64,000 bases of DNA from Microcosmobacter sp040493455 (GCF_040493455.1 NZ_JANFDA010000004.1:310001-374000); one strand, 5' to 3'; shown: positions 34,100 to 43,483, counted from the stretch's first letter. Notes: a model not told the origin generated them from the letters alone. Made by a program: numbers and translations.

Positions 34100-35413
34100 A
34101 TGGAATTAAAAGAAAAACTCATATCATCTTTTCTAGCATTCGAAAATCAAATTGATATAGATTCTCCAGTTCATGATGTTAGAACAGAAGCTATCAAGGT
34201 TTTTGAAGACGAAGGGTTTCCAACTAAAAAGCAAGAAGCTTGGAAATACACCTCGTTGAACAAAATCCTTAAAGAAGACTATAGTGTTTTCCCAAAACAA
34301 GAAAACGCGCTTACATATCCAGACGTAAAGAAGTATTTCATTCATGATATAGACAGTTACAAAATTGTTTTTATCGATGGTAAATACTCTTCGCATCTAT
34401 CGCAAACCACACACGATGGTATAGATGTTTGCTTAATGTCTGCGGCATTAAATAAGCCTAAGTATCGTTTAGTTATTGAAAATTACTTCAATAAAATTGC
34501 TTCAAAAGATAGTTTATCATCTTTGAATACAGCATTTTCTAGCGAAGGTGCCTACATTCATATCACAAAGAATAAATTGGTTGAGAAGCCTATCCAGGTG
34601 ATTCATTTTGCAACTGGTAGCGAAAGTGCTTTAATGCTTCAACCTAGAAACTTGATTGTCGTAGGTGAAAATTCGCATGTTCAAATTATAGAGCGTCATC
34701 AAAGTCTTACTGACAATCCAGTATTAACAAATAGTGTTACTGAAATCTTTGCCAATAAGCGTGCAATTATTGATTACTATAAGGTTCAGAATGATCATCA
34801 GAATGCTTCATTGATTGACAATACGTTTATCAGTCAAAAACAAGAAAGCCACTGTTCCGTACATACATTCTCTTTTGGAGGTCAATTAACACGCAACAAT
34901 TTGAATTTCCACCAACATGGTGAACGTATCGATTCAACCTTAAAAGGTATTACCATTATTGGTGATAAACAACATGTAGACCATAGCACCTTAGTACATC
35001 ATATTGAGCCTAATTGTGAAAGCCACCAAGATTACAAAGGTATTTTTGGCGATAATGCTACAGGTGTATTCAACGGAAAAGTTGTTGTTGAAAAAGAAGC
35101 GCAAAAGACAAATGCATTTCAAGCCAATAACAACATACTCCTCAATGATAAAGCAACGATCAACACAAAACCTCAACTAGAGATTTTTGCTGATGACGTT
35201 AAGTGTTCTCATGGTTGTACAGTTGGTCAATTAGACGAAAGCGCAATGTTCTATCTACGCTCTAGAGGAATTCCAGAAAAGGAAGCTAAAGCCTTATTGA
35301 TGTATGCTTTTGCGAATAATGTGTTGGAGAGTGTAAAGATTCCAGAAATCAAACAGCGTATTACTAAAATCATCGCCAACAAGCTAGGCGTAAATATTGG
35401 GTTTGATTTATAA
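34100..35413 (+). CDS. sufD: Fe-S assembly subunit SufD
   Basis: Paralogous partner of SufB in the SufBC2D complex, thought to help iron entry. 437 residues with a helical N-terminus (LISSFLAFENQID..RTEAIKVFEDEGFPTKKQEAWKYT) and the beta-helix core ending DDVKCSHGCTVGQLDESAMFYLRSRGI. The GIFGDNATGVFNGKVVV segment and the C-terminal LMYAFANNVLE are typical. It lies between sufC and sufS. Confidence 0.96.
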   Translation: MELKEKLISSFLAFENQIDIDSPVHDVRTEAIKVFEDEGFPTKKQEAWKYTSLNKILKEDYSVFPKQENALTYPDVKKYFIHDIDSYKIVFIDGKYSSHLSQTTHDGIDVCLMSAALNKPKYRLVIENYFNKIASKDSLSSLNTAFSSEGAYIHITKNKLVEKPIQVIHFATGSESALMLQPRNLIVVGENSHVQIIERHQSLTDNPVLTNSVTEIFANKRAIIDYYKVQNDHQNASLIDNTFISQKQESHCSVHTFSFGGQLTRNNLNFHQHGERIDSTLKGITIIGDKQHVDHSTLVHHIEPNCESHQDYKGIFGDNATGVFNGKVVVEKEAQKTNAFQANNNILLNDKATINTKPQLEIFADDVKCSHGCTVGQLDESAMFYLRSRGIPEKEAKALLMYAFANNVLESVKIPEIKQRITKIIANKLGVNIGFDL

Positions 35414-35462
35414 TTTTTGATAAGACCTTTATTTCCTGCTCAACCGTATGGATTCAAACCTT

Positions 35463-36677
35463 ATGTTAGATATCGCAACCATCAGAAAAGATTTCCCGAT
35501 TCTTCAACGAGAAGTTAACGGTAAACCTTTGGTGTATTTAGATAATGCTGCAACATCACAAACCCCTCAACAGGTCATTGATGTTATCGTAGACTATTAT
35601 CACAACTATAACGCGAATATCCACAGAGGTGTGCATAGTCTGAGCCAAGAAGCAACGGATGCCTACGAAGCTGCCAGACAAAAAGTTCAGCAACATTTTA
35701 ATGCCAAACATCCAGAAGAAATCATATTTACTTCTGGCACAACTCATGGTATTAATATGATTGCTAATGGATTTGCTTCAATGTTGAAAGCTGGCGATGA
35801 TGTTATAGTCTCTGCATTAGAGCATCACAGCAATATAGTACCTTGGCAAATGCTTTGTGAAAAAACTGGAGCTACGCTCAAGGTTATTCCTATGAATCTT
35901 GAAGGGGAACTGGTACTTTCAGAATATGATAATTTACTTACCGAGAATACTAAACTGGTTTTTGTAAATCATATTTCAAATGCATTAGGAACCATAAACC
36001 CAATAGATACGATCATCAAAAAAGCGCATGAAGTAGGTGCAGCTGTTTTGGTCGATGGTGCACAAGCTTGTCCTCACATAAAACCAGATGTGCAAGCGCT
36101 AGATGTCGACTTTTATGTTGCCTCAGCTCATAAAATGTGTGGCCCAACAGGTGTTGGCATGCTTTACGGTAAAAAAGAATGGTTAACGCTTTTACCACCT
36201 TATCAAGGTGGTGGCGAAATGATTTCGGAAGTCACTTTCGAAAAAACTACTTATGCGGATTTACCGCACAAGTTTGAAGCAGGCACACCAAATGTTGCTG
36301 GAGGCATAGCATTTGGAGCAGCAATAGACTACATGAATTCTATAGGTTTTCAAGCTATTGCAGATTACGAAAACAACCTCTTGGAATATGCCACTTCAGA
36401 GTTATTATCTATTGATGGGCTGACAATCTATGGTACTTCAGACCAAAAAACATCTGTGATTTCATTCAACTTAGATGGTATTCATCCTTACGATGTAGGC
36501 ACGCTTCTAGACAAAATGGGCATTGCCGTAAGAACAGGACATCACTGCGCTCAGCCAATCATGGACTTCTATAAAATACCTGGAACGATAAGAGCTTCTT
36601 TTTCATTTTACAACACCAAGGAGGAAATCGATCGATTTGTTGAAGGTGTCAAAAAAGCTAAGCTGATGTTATCTTAG
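35463..36677 (+). CDS. sufS: Cysteine desulfurase SufS
   Basis: PLP enzyme that takes sulfur from cysteine and hands it to SufE. From the ATG at 35463 it has 404 residues and begins MLDIATIRKDFPIL, as relatives do; an ATG 15 bp upstream is also possible. Motifs: YLDNAATSQ, TSGTTHGIN, the PLP lysine in ASAHKMCGPTGVG, and the active-site Cys in RTGHHCAQP. The GEMI segment of group II enzymes (YQGGGEMI) is present. It follows sufD by about 50 bp. Confidence 0.96.
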   Translation: MLDIATIRKDFPILQREVNGKPLVYLDNAATSQTPQQVIDVIVDYYHNYNANIHRGVHSLSQEATDAYEAARQKVQQHFNAKHPEEIIFTSGTTHGINMIANGFASMLKAGDDVIVSALEHHSNIVPWQMLCEKTGATLKVIPMNLEGELVLSEYDNLLTENTKLVFVNHISNALGTINPIDTIIKKAHEVGAAVLVDGAQACPHIKPDVQALDVDFYVASAHKMCGPTGVGMLYGKKEWLTLLPPYQGGGEMISEVTFEKTTYADLPHKFEAGTPNVAGGIAFGAAIDYMNSIGFQAIADYENNLLEYATSELLSIDGLTIYGTSDQKTSVISFNLDGIHPYDVGTLLDKMGIAVRTGHHCAQPIMDFYKIPGTIRASFSFYNTKEEIDRFVEGVKKAKLMLS

Positions 36678-36708
36678 GATTTCATACATTTAAGCAAAAT
36701 TAACAACC

Positions 36709-37365
36709 ATGCGTTTTATTAACCTTATGACTCTAGCTTTATTGCTAACTTTAATGTCTTGTGCTAAAGAAGACCCTATCAAAGTATTACACATTTCTGG
36801 AAATCTAGCAGATTGCGAAGGTGTTGCTCAACAAAAATGCCTTCAAGTAAAGTATGAAGGAGATACAGAATGGACGCTCTTTTATGATACCATAAAAGGC
36901 TTTAATCACACTAAGGGTATGGATTATGTCATTAAAGTAAAAGAAACAAAAGTAGATAATCCACCTGCAGATGGTTCTTCAATCTCCTATGAATTGGTTG
37001 AAACGATTAGATCTTACAAAACACCTTTACAGCTTGGAGAAGGCTCATGGAATGTTGTTTCTATTTTAGACCAAAGCAAGTTTACAAGAGCGCCTTTCAT
37101 TACGTTAACGCCTTCTGAGAAAAAAATTCATGGCAGTACTGGTTGCAATAAGTTTTTTGGTTCACTAGTTTCAGATGATTTTAACTTCAAAGTTGAAGAA
37201 GTTGGTCTCACAAAAATGCTATGTGAAGACACTGAAACTGAAACCAAATTCTTAAAAATGTTGGAAGCAACAACTAATTTTGAAATCGTAGACGAGACCT
37301 TGCATTTACTGTCCTCGGACGGAAAAATATTAATCAAAGCAGCGCACGATAAGCTTAGACAATAA
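36709..37365 (+). CDS. DUF4377/META-domain lipoprotein
   Basis: A 218-residue predicted lipoprotein, leader MRFINLMTLALLLTLMSC. The first domain (about 20-105) has the CLQVKYEGDTEWTLFYDTIKGF pattern of DUF4377. The second (about 108-215) is a META/HslJ-type domain, shown by GSWNVVSI and the signature HGSTGCNKFFG, which in HslJ is linked to stress and antibiotic tolerance. It sits between sufS and sufE in the same direction, 31 bp after sufS. A periplasmic or outer-membrane stress role is inferred from the domain, not from the operon. Confidence 0.88.
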   Translation: MRFINLMTLALLLTLMSCAKEDPIKVLHISGNLADCEGVAQQKCLQVKYEGDTEWTLFYDTIKGFNHTKGMDYVIKVKETKVDNPPADGSSISYELVETIRSYKTPLQLGEGSWNVVSILDQSKFTRAPFITLTPSEKKIHGSTGCNKFFGSLVSDDFNFKVEEVGLTKMLCEDTETETKFLKMLEATTNFEIVDETLHLLSSDGKILIKAAHDKLRQ

Positions 37366-37419
37366 TGTTTTGGCTTCATTTTTGAAATAACACTAATATG
37401 AACGTAAAACACTAGAGCT

Positions 37420-37920
37420 ATGAAACTTTTATTCAGCCTATTGGCAATACTAATGTTGTCTAAAGAATGTGAGAACAAGAATACATCTTCTGCAAGTGAG
37501 GAGGTAAACACTACTGAACAAAGTCAGAAAATGGCTAGTATGGAAAAAGCACAAAATGAAATGACCATTACTTACGAAGCCTCTACAAGAGGATACTTCC
37601 ATAAAGTTTGGGTTACAAAAGATACTATTCGTACAACGACAGATAGATATATGAAATCTATTGAAGGCTATCCTTGCCCAGAGAAAGATTGGGAAGAATT
37701 GATGGAAGCTATGAAAGATATAAAGCTTACTTCGCTTTCTGAGCTTGAGCCACCATCAAAAGCATTTCAATACGATGGTGCTGCTATGGCATCACTCAAA
37801 GTGCAGGATGGTGACGTTATATACGCTACGCCAATCTTTGATAATGGTAATCCTCCAAAGTCAATAGCGGCAGTGGTTAAAAAAGTGTTATCGCTCGGCG
37901 AAATGGTAGAAAAGCAATAA
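37420..37920 (+). CDS. Exported protein of unknown function
   Basis: A 166-residue protein with a hydrophobic leader (MKLLFSLLAILMLSKEC) that does not form a standard lipobox, because Lys-Glu precedes Cys. The region from residue 45 on, ITYEASTRGYFHKVWVTKDT, PEKDWEELMEAMKDIKLTSL and AAMASLKVQDGD, is a conserved-looking small alpha/beta domain I have seen in flavobacterial hypothetical proteins without a name. It lies between the META-domain lipoprotein and sufE. Confidence 0.72.
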   Translation: MKLLFSLLAILMLSKECENKNTSSASEEVNTTEQSQKMASMEKAQNEMTITYEASTRGYFHKVWVTKDTIRTTTDRYMKSIEGYPCPEKDWEELMEAMKDIKLTSLSELEPPSKAFQYDGAAMASLKVQDGDVIYATPIFDNGNPPKSIAAVVKKVLSLGEMVEKQ

Positions 37921-37928
37921 GGAAGTTG

Positions 37929-37936
37929 TACCTTTG
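37929..37936 (+). promoter_or_regulatory. Internal -7 box before sufE
   Basis: TACCTTTG, a full TAnnTTTG match, 16 bp before the chosen sufE ATG at 37953. It suggests that sufE and the next gene can be transcribed separately from the rest of the suf locus. Confidence 0.5.
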
Positions 37937-37952
37937 CAAAAAGGTTTTTTAC

Positions 37953-38375
37953 ATGACGATAGAAGCGATCCAACAAGATATTATTGATGAGTTCTCAATG
38001 TTTGAAGATTGGGAAGAACGATATCAATATATGATTGATCTTGGTAAGACTTTACCACTTATAGACGACCAATATAAAATAGATAGTAATCTTATAAAAG
38101 GTTGCCAAAGTAAGGTATGGGTTCATGCTGAAATGAAAGATAATACGATTGCGTTTACAGCAGACAGTGATGCCATTATTACTAAAGGAATCATAGCGAT
38201 CTTAATCAGAGTTTTTTCAAATCAGCATCCTGAAGCCATTATAAATGCCAATACTGATTTTATTGATGAAATCGGCCTAAAAGAGCATTTATCACCCACA
38301 AGAGCAAATGGCCTAGTAAATATGGTAAAGCAACTAAAAATGTACGCTATAGCCTATCAAACACAATTAAATTGA
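37953..38375 (+). CDS. sufE: Sulfur acceptor SufE
   Basis: Accepts persulfide sulfur from SufS and delivers it to SufB. From the ATG at 37953 it has 140 residues, the usual SufE size; upstream in-frame TTG at 37926 overlaps the -7 box and is rejected. The acceptor is Cys51 in LIKGCQSKVWV. The C-terminal helix with LSPTRANGLVNMVKQLK is also typical. Confidence 0.95.
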   Translation: MTIEAIQQDIIDEFSMFEDWEERYQYMIDLGKTLPLIDDQYKIDSNLIKGCQSKVWVHAEMKDNTIAFTADSDAIITKGIIAILIRVFSNQHPEAIINANTDFIDEIGLKEHLSPTRANGLVNMVKQLKMYAIAYQTQLN

Positions 38376-38377
38376 TT

Positions 38378-38704
38378 ATGAGCGAGATAATTATTGATAC
38401 TGAAGCACTGGGAGAAAAAATCGTAAGAGTTCTAAAGACTATTTACGATCCAGAAATCCCTGTAGACATATACGAACTGGGTTTAATTTATGACGTCTTG
38501 GTTAACGAGGATTATGATGTAAAAATCCTTATGACCTTAACGACGCCAAACTGCCCTGTGGCTGAGACATTACCTCTCGAAGTTGAGGAAAAAGTAAAAT
38601 CTCTTAATGATGTAAAATCTGCTGAAGTGGAGATTACTTTTGATCCACCTTGGTCGCAAGATTTAATGAGCGAAGAAGCTAAGTTAGAGTTAGGAATGTT
38701 ATAA
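38378..38704 (+). CDS. SUF-system MIP18/DUF59-family protein
   Basis: A 108-residue MIP18-like protein (SufT-like family), involved in Fe-S cluster maturation in several bacteria. Key features are TIYDPEIPVDIYELGLIYDV and the conserved Cys in TLTTPNCPVAETLP, ending VEITFDPPWSQDLMSEEAK. The ATG at 38378 lies 2 bp after the sufE stop. It closes the suf locus, followed by a terminator. Confidence 0.93.
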   Translation: MSEIIIDTEALGEKIVRVLKTIYDPEIPVDIYELGLIYDVLVNEDYDVKILMTLTTPNCPVAETLPLEVEEKVKSLNDVKSAEVEITFDPPWSQDLMSEEAKLELGML

Positions 38705-38723
38705 CTCCACCATTAAAATATTC

Positions 38724-38758
38724 TAAAGCCTTGACAGTTCTACAGTCAAGGCTTTTTT
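38724..38758 (+). terminator. Terminator of the suf locus
   Basis: Stem AAAGCCTTGAC (38725-38735) / GTCAAGGCTTT (38745-38755) with a 9-nt loop and a T run, 20 bp after the last suf gene. Confidence 0.92.
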
Positions 38759-38788
38759 GTTTTATCAAAATAGTATTATTTTCATGCC

Positions 38789-40165
38789 ATGAACATTACT
38801 AGAGCCGTAGAAAACCTATTTAAACGATTCTTGCCCTCGCCATTTACCATAGCCATACTACTGACTTTGGTAACGATAATTTTAGCATTAACCTTTACAG
38901 AATCTAAAGATGAAGGCTCTCATCTATTAAACATCCTGTCTTATTGGGAAAAAGGCATCTGGAATACTGGCTTATTAGAATTTGCCTACCAAATGATGCT
39001 TATTCTGGTTCTTGGACATATTCTTGTGCTGAGCAAACCCATGAGTAATTTAATAATGGGACTTACGCGATATGCTAAGAATTCTACATCTGCAGTTATT
39101 CTGGTTAGTGTTACTACCATGCTTGTAGCATTCTTCAATTGGGGACTTGGACTTATTTTTGGTGCTATTCTCGCGAGAAAAGTCGGTGAGCATGCTCAGA
39201 AAAATAACATCGCTTTAAACTATCCGTTAGTCGGTGCAGCAGGTTATGTCGGCCTTATGATTTGGCATGGAGGCATTAGTGGTTCTGCACCTATAAAAGT
39301 TGCAGAAAGCAATCACATTATCGATATGATGAGTTCTATTTCAGATGCTTCTGTATTATCACAATTGCCAGAAAGTGTCAACTTCAATACAACTGTGTTT
39401 AGCTGGTGGAACTTATTACTCTTTGTCATTTTATTAATACTAATTCCTTTTGTATTAACCCGATTGGCCAAAGCCTCCAAACCAACATCTTTACATCTTG
39501 AAACTTACCAGTTTCAGTCTTCAAAAGATGAACCCATTGAAGGAGCAGAAAAAATGGACCATTCTAAGCTATTGGCAATTGGTTTTGGTGCTTTAATACT
39601 CATCGTATTCGGATATCAATATAGTGACAACCTTCTAAGACTGCAGATTACGCCAAACATGCTAAACTTTTTTATGCTTGGTCTAGCCATAATGTTGCAT
39701 GGTAGTTTTAGTAGCTTTCTCAATGCTGTCGAGGAAGCCATAAAAGGCACTTCTGGGATACTTATTCAGTTTCCGCTATACTTTGGTATTATGGGGATTA
39801 TGAAAGATACTGGTATGGTTGTTATGATTTCGGACTTCTTTGCCTCTATTGCAACGGCAACAACGCTACCAATTTTTACATTTTTTAGTGCAGGCTTGGT
39901 GAATATTTTTGTCCCAAGTGGTGGTGGCCAATGGGCGATACAAGGACCTATTGTCGCGGAATCTGCAATGCAACTAGGCGTTCCGCTACCAAAAGCTATT
40001 ATGGCTTTGGCTTACGGTGATCAAATTACAAATATGTTACAACCATTTTGGGCACTACCTTTACTCGGAATCACAAAGTTAAAAGCTAAAGAGATTTTAC
40101 CATATACCATTATCTTAATGCTTGTCGGTATCTCAGTATATATATTAGGCTTATTATTGCTGTAA
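38789..40165 (+). CDS. Short-chain fatty acid transporter (AtoE type)
   Basis: A 458-residue inner-membrane protein of the AtoE/TIGR00366 short-chain fatty acid transporter family, with about 12 helices. The opening RAVENLFKRFLPSPFTIAILLT is characteristic. Later conserved parts are FNWGLGLIFGAILARKVGEH, YVGLMIWHGGISGSAPIKVA and FVPSGGGQWAIQGPIV. It lies between two terminators, so it is a single-gene unit. Butyrate or acetoacetate uptake is likely by family. Confidence 0.93.
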   Translation: MNITRAVENLFKRFLPSPFTIAILLTLVTIILALTFTESKDEGSHLLNILSYWEKGIWNTGLLEFAYQMMLILVLGHILVLSKPMSNLIMGLTRYAKNSTSAVILVSVTTMLVAFFNWGLGLIFGAILARKVGEHAQKNNIALNYPLVGAAGYVGLMIWHGGISGSAPIKVAESNHIIDMMSSISDASVLSQLPESVNFNTTVFSWWNLLLFVILLILIPFVLTRLAKASKPTSLHLETYQFQSSKDEPIEGAEKMDHSKLLAIGFGALILIVFGYQYSDNLLRLQITPNMLNFFMLGLAIMLHGSFSSFLNAVEEAIKGTSGILIQFPLYFGIMGIMKDTGMVVMISDFFASIATATTLPIFTFFSAGLVNIFVPSGGGQWAIQGPIVAESAMQLGVPLPKAIMALAYGDQITNMLQPFWALPLLGITKLKAKEILPYTIILMLVGISVYILGLLLL

Positions 40166-40170
40166 TAAAA

Positions 40171-40197
40171 AAGTCTCGAGGGTTAGTCGAGACTTTA
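40171..40197 (+). terminator. Terminator after the fatty acid transporter gene
   Basis: AAGTCTCGA (40171-40179) pairs perfectly with TCGAGACTT (40187-40195) around a 7-nt loop. The T tail is short, so strength is uncertain. It is preceded by an A run and could also act on minus-strand transcripts. Confidence 0.7.
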
Positions 40198-40368
40198 ATG
40201 TTGTGGTTTTAGGTTTTGACCTTTATAAACAAACTCAAAAAAAGCAATGATGAACAAAATAAGTGAACAAAGGTCATCTCAAATATGGCAAAAAATATCT
40301 TATTTTCAAAGTTTTAGATGGCTTTTAACAGCAAGAAATTTACTTAAACGTTGTAGTTATACATAAAA

Positions 40369-40998
40369 TTGAAATTTCTAGATCAAAATATCGAATTCCC
40401 AAATGTCTCAGAAGCTACTGAAGATGGTCTGTTGGCTATTGGAGGTGATTTGTCTCCCGAGCGTCTAATCTATGCTTACGAAAATGGTATTTTTCCATGG
40501 TTTGATGATGGTCAACCTATCTTATGGTGGTCTCCCGATCCAAGATTTGTATTATTTCCTGAAGACCTTAAGGTGTCTAAAAGCATGAAACAGACACTTC
40601 GCAATAAAGATTTCGAGGTAACCGTGAACAAAGCCTTCGAAGACGTTATCAATGCTTGTGCTGCAATAAAGCGAGATGGTCAGTATAGCACATGGATATC
40701 ACCTTCAATGATTGACGCTTATATCAAACTGCATGAACTAGGCTACGCAAAATCTGTAGAAGTTTGGGAACAAGAAGAACTAGTCGGAGGGCTTTATGGC
40801 ATTGACCTGGGAAATAAAGTGTTTTGCGGTGAAAGTATGTTTACCAAAGTAAGTAATGCAAGTAAGGTTGGTTTTATCTCTTTTATTCAGAATAGTGACT
40901 ATCGCTTAATAGATTGCCAGGTGCATACACTTCATCTTGAAAGTTTAGGTGCAAAATTTATTAGCAGATCCGATTTCTTGAAATTCCTAATTGATTAA
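40369..40998 (+). CDS. aat: Leucyl/phenylalanyl-tRNA-protein transferase
   Basis: Adds Leu or Phe to the N-terminus of proteins with basic N-termini, marking them for ClpS/ClpAP degradation. The 209 residues contain DGLLAIGGDLSPERLIYAYENGIFPWF, ILWWSPDPRFVLFP, TWISPSMIDAY, GGLYGIDLGNKVFCGESMF and the C-terminal DCQVHTLHLESLGA. The start is a TTG at 40369. No ATG fits, and the reading frame from TTG matches the family N-terminus. Its stop overlaps the convergent DUF2490 gene by 4 bp. Confidence 0.95.
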   Translation: MKFLDQNIEFPNVSEATEDGLLAIGGDLSPERLIYAYENGIFPWFDDGQPILWWSPDPRFVLFPEDLKVSKSMKQTLRNKDFEVTVNKAFEDVINACAAIKRDGQYSTWISPSMIDAYIKLHELGYAKSVEVWEQEELVGGLYGIDLGNKVFCGESMFTKVSNASKVGFISFIQNSDYRLIDCQVHTLHLESLGAKFISRSDFLKFLID

Positions 40999-41681
40999 AT
41001 CTTCAAAATTCCTGAGGTAAGAATAAACAAACGCTGTTTGGTATCGATGTTTAATGCTTCAAATCTGTATTGAACTCCTGCTTGAATTTTGAATTGCTTA
41101 GACAATTGATATCCTACTTGAATAGTAGTTCTATGATCCAATTCTGGAGCAATTAGCTTATTCATACTCCAAAGTGCTTCCATAGACGACACCATATAAG
41201 CCTCTCCTGTATCCAAACGCTCTCCATTTAAGGGAAAGTCTAAAGCAAAGCGATAACGTGCTCTAAAAGTCGTAGAAGCATCAAAAATTCGCTCTTCTAG
41301 CCTTATACGATGCCCAAATCGCTTACTAAATCGTTTTTTTGTGTAATTGAATTGCTGAGTCAATCGCAGCTCATTAGAACTATCTTCAAACCAATCTCTA
41401 TTTCTGTATTGAGCACCTAAGCTCACACTATGGTTGAACGTAAGACTTAGCGTAGAAAAATGGGCAATATCGATTTGCCTAAACTGAGCGTTAACCTCAT
41501 CATTTCGATATAAATAATAACGTGTTCCTAACTTGAAGTTTATTTTATAATCCTGAGATACTTTATGGTTTACAGCAAATTCAGATTCTCCAAAACTGGT
41601 AAAATCGGATTGTGCGTGCAATATCGAAAATGCACATAGAAACACAGCTAAAAACCACTTCCTAATACAACACATAATCAT
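40995..41681 (-). CDS. DUF2490 exported beta-barrel protein
   Basis: A 228-residue protein with a signal peptide ending ILHAQ and a chain of amphipathic strands, as in the DUF2490 family of predicted outer-membrane barrels: VNHKVSQDYKINFKLGTRYY, LGAQYRNRDWFEDSSNELRL, HRIRLEERIF and RARYRFALDFPL. Function unknown. Its start overlaps the end of the preceding gene by 20 bp, so the pair is translationally coupled. Met1 or Met3 may be the true start. Confidence 0.85.
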   Translation of the reverse strand: MIMCCIRKWFLAVFLCAFSILHAQSDFTSFGESEFAVNHKVSQDYKINFKLGTRYYLYRNDEVNAQFRQIDIAHFSTLSLTFNHSVSLGAQYRNRDWFEDSSNELRLTQQFNYTKKRFSKRFGHRIRLEERIFDASTTFRARYRFALDFPLNGERLDTGEAYMVSSMEALWSMNKLIAPELDHRTTIQVGYQLSKQFKIQAGVQYRFEALNIDTKQRLFILTSGILKI

Positions 41682-42240
41682 AAGAAGAAGGAGCTACCAC
41701 ACGTTTTGAAATAAATTCACCTGATGCTGAAAACGTAAACTCTCCAAGAGCTCTGGAACTACCTGTTTTGGTTTCAGCAATAATCTCATAATATATATTG
41801 GAAAAATGAGCATTTTCTAAAGCAATCTTCAATAATTCTGCTGCATTTTGTGAGATCGGCCTATACTGTTTTTGGATTTTTATAATTCTGCTTTTTTTGT
41901 GATTTTCCTTGAAGTAGTTTTTAATGTTACTAAAAGCTTCTTGGTCTAAGTCTCTCTGCTTCATCAGCACTTCAATATCTTCCAAAATACCTTCAGTATT
42001 AAACTCAACACTAAAAAATTGCCTATTGTACTTAAACTTTGCCTCGTAACTTATTGTAGAACCATCTGTTTCTCTGAAGAGCTTTAGGCGTTTTACTGTT
42101 TTTGGTAGCGCCTCAATATGAATCAGTGCTTCCTTGGGAAAGTCTTCTTTGGATACGCGTTCTTCTATTTCGTTTTTCTCTTGGGCAAACGAAACAAACG
42201 CAGCACATAGAACTATTAAAATTGAAAATCTAAACTTCAT
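41662..42240 (-). CDS. Exported PepSY-like protein
   Basis: A 192-residue protein with a signal peptide (MKFRFSILIVLCAAFVSFAQ). The mature part opens with VSKEDFPKEALIHIEALP and has GSTISYEAKFKYNRQFFSVEFNTEGILEDIE, a pattern like the PepSY-like/BLIP folds of flavobacterial periplasmic proteins. The remainder has charged helices and ends DYVLY. It partners with the coupled DUF2490 gene and overlaps tag by 11 bp at its 5' end, so all three are likely one transcript. Function unknown. Confidence 0.78.
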   Translation of the reverse strand: MKFRFSILIVLCAAFVSFAQEKNEIEERVSKEDFPKEALIHIEALPKTVKRLKLFRETDGSTISYEAKFKYNRQFFSVEFNTEGILEDIEVLMKQRDLDQEAFSNIKNYFKENHKKSRIIKIQKQYRPISQNAAELLKIALENAHFSNIYYEIIAETKTGSSRALGEFTFSASGEFISKRVVAPSSYDYVLY

Positions 42241-42793
42241 TATATCTAAAACAATCTACCATGTGATCATTAACCATACCTGTCGCTTGCATGTGCGCAT
42301 ATACCACTGTAGTACCAACAAACTTGAAGCCTCTCTTTTTTAAATCTTTACTTATGGTGTCGCTCAAAGGCGTATTGGCTGGAACTTCGGACATAGTTTT
42401 AAAGGCATTCTTTATAGGCTTACCATCTACAAAACCCCATATATATTTACTGAAGCTTCCAAACTCTTCTTGTATTTTCATAAAGGCTTGAGCATTGGTT
42501 ATTGTAGCATTGACTTTCAGCTTGTTTCTAATGATACCTGCATCTTGCAATAGGCTATCAATCTTTTTTTGATCGTATTTAGCAATCTTCTTATAATCAA
42601 ACTTATCAAAAGCCTTTCTGAAATTCTCTCTCTTCTTCAAAACGGTGATCCAACTTAGTCCAGCTTGAAAAGTTTCAAGAATTAAAAATTCAAATAATGT
42701 ATCATCATCATAGACTGGGACGCCCCACTCTTCATCATGATAAGCTTCATATAATGTATCACCTTCACTCCAATGACATCTGTGCTTTTCCAT
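42230..42793 (-). CDS. tag: DNA-3-methyladenine glycosylase I
   Basis: Base-excision repair enzyme that releases 3-methyladenine from DNA. 187 residues with HRCHWSEGDTLYEAYHDEEWG, FEFLILETFQAGLSWITVLKKR and FKFVGTTVVYAHMQATGMVNDH. The zinc ligands of Tag proteins can be placed: Cys6, His19, and the C-terminal His/Cys of NDHMVDC. First gene of a minus-strand trio with two exported proteins of unknown function. Confidence 0.96.
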   Translation of the reverse strand: MEKHRCHWSEGDTLYEAYHDEEWGVPVYDDDTLFEFLILETFQAGLSWITVLKKRENFRKAFDKFDYKKIAKYDQKKIDSLLQDAGIIRNKLKVNATITNAQAFMKIQEEFGSFSKYIWGFVDGKPIKNAFKTMSEVPANTPLSDTISKDLKKRGFKFVGTTVVYAHMQATGMVNDHMVDCFRYNEV

Positions 42794-42874
42794 TTGTAAG
42801 TTTTTCAGAATTCAACTACTAATGTAAGAACTGTTACGCATTTTACGTAATAGAATTCTTAATATTGAAGAAAA

Positions 42875-43483
42875 ATGGAAATGATTCTAGATAAAACTAT
42901 CGAAACTGCTTTAGAAAGCAGTATTACATACAACGATTACAGAGCTTTGGTTGCAGACCAGGTTGAACATAAACAAACTAGTGGTGACAATCAGTCTGAA
43001 GCTTTGATCAACTATACCATGTTAAACGACAGGCGTATGAAACGTTGGGATAAAACAGTAAAGGTTGACCCTGAAAGCGTGGAAACTATTCAGTCCTTTT
43101 CTGGTGACACTACATGGTTGGTGATTTCGGAAAGCTGGTGTGGTGATGCAGCACATCTTCTGCCTGTAATGCATAAATTTTCTGAGCTAAATCCTAACAT
43201 TAAACTACGTATTGTGTTTAGGGATGAGCATTTAGAATTAATGGATCAATACCTTACTAATGGAGGTAGATCTATTCCTAAACTTATTATGATAAACAAT
43301 GCCACTGGTGATGTTGTAAACACTTATGGTCCAAGACCTTCTGTTGCTACTGAAATGGTTAACGCGTATAAGGCTGAGCATGGTCAACTAACTCCAGAAT
43401 TCAAAGAAGATTTGCAACGTTGGTACAACAAAGACAAAGGACAAACGGCTATTAAGGACCTTAAGGGTATACTCGGAATCTAA
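42875..43483 (+). CDS. Thioredoxin-like protein with a single active-site Cys
   Basis: A 202-residue cytosolic thioredoxin-fold protein. The active site is ESWCGDAAH (Cys89), with only one Cys where classic thioredoxins have CxxC. The cis-Pro region is GGRSIPKLIMI, and the surrounding strands (TTWLVISESWC..KLRIVFRDEHLELMDQYLT) fit the fold. An extra helical N-terminal region of about 75 residues and a Lys-rich C-terminal helix flank it. The family is common in Bacteroidetes and is usually annotated thioredoxin family protein; the monothiol site suggests a thiol-transfer rather than dithiol role. Convergent with the next gene (4-bp overlap). Confidence 0.9.
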   Translation: MEMILDKTIETALESSITYNDYRALVADQVEHKQTSGDNQSEALINYTMLNDRRMKRWDKTVKVDPESVETIQSFSGDTTWLVISESWCGDAAHLLPVMHKFSELNPNIKLRIVFRDEHLELMDQYLTNGGRSIPKLIMINNATGDVVNTYGPRPSVATEMVNAYKAEHGQLTPEFKEDLQRWYNKDKGQTAIKDLKGILGI

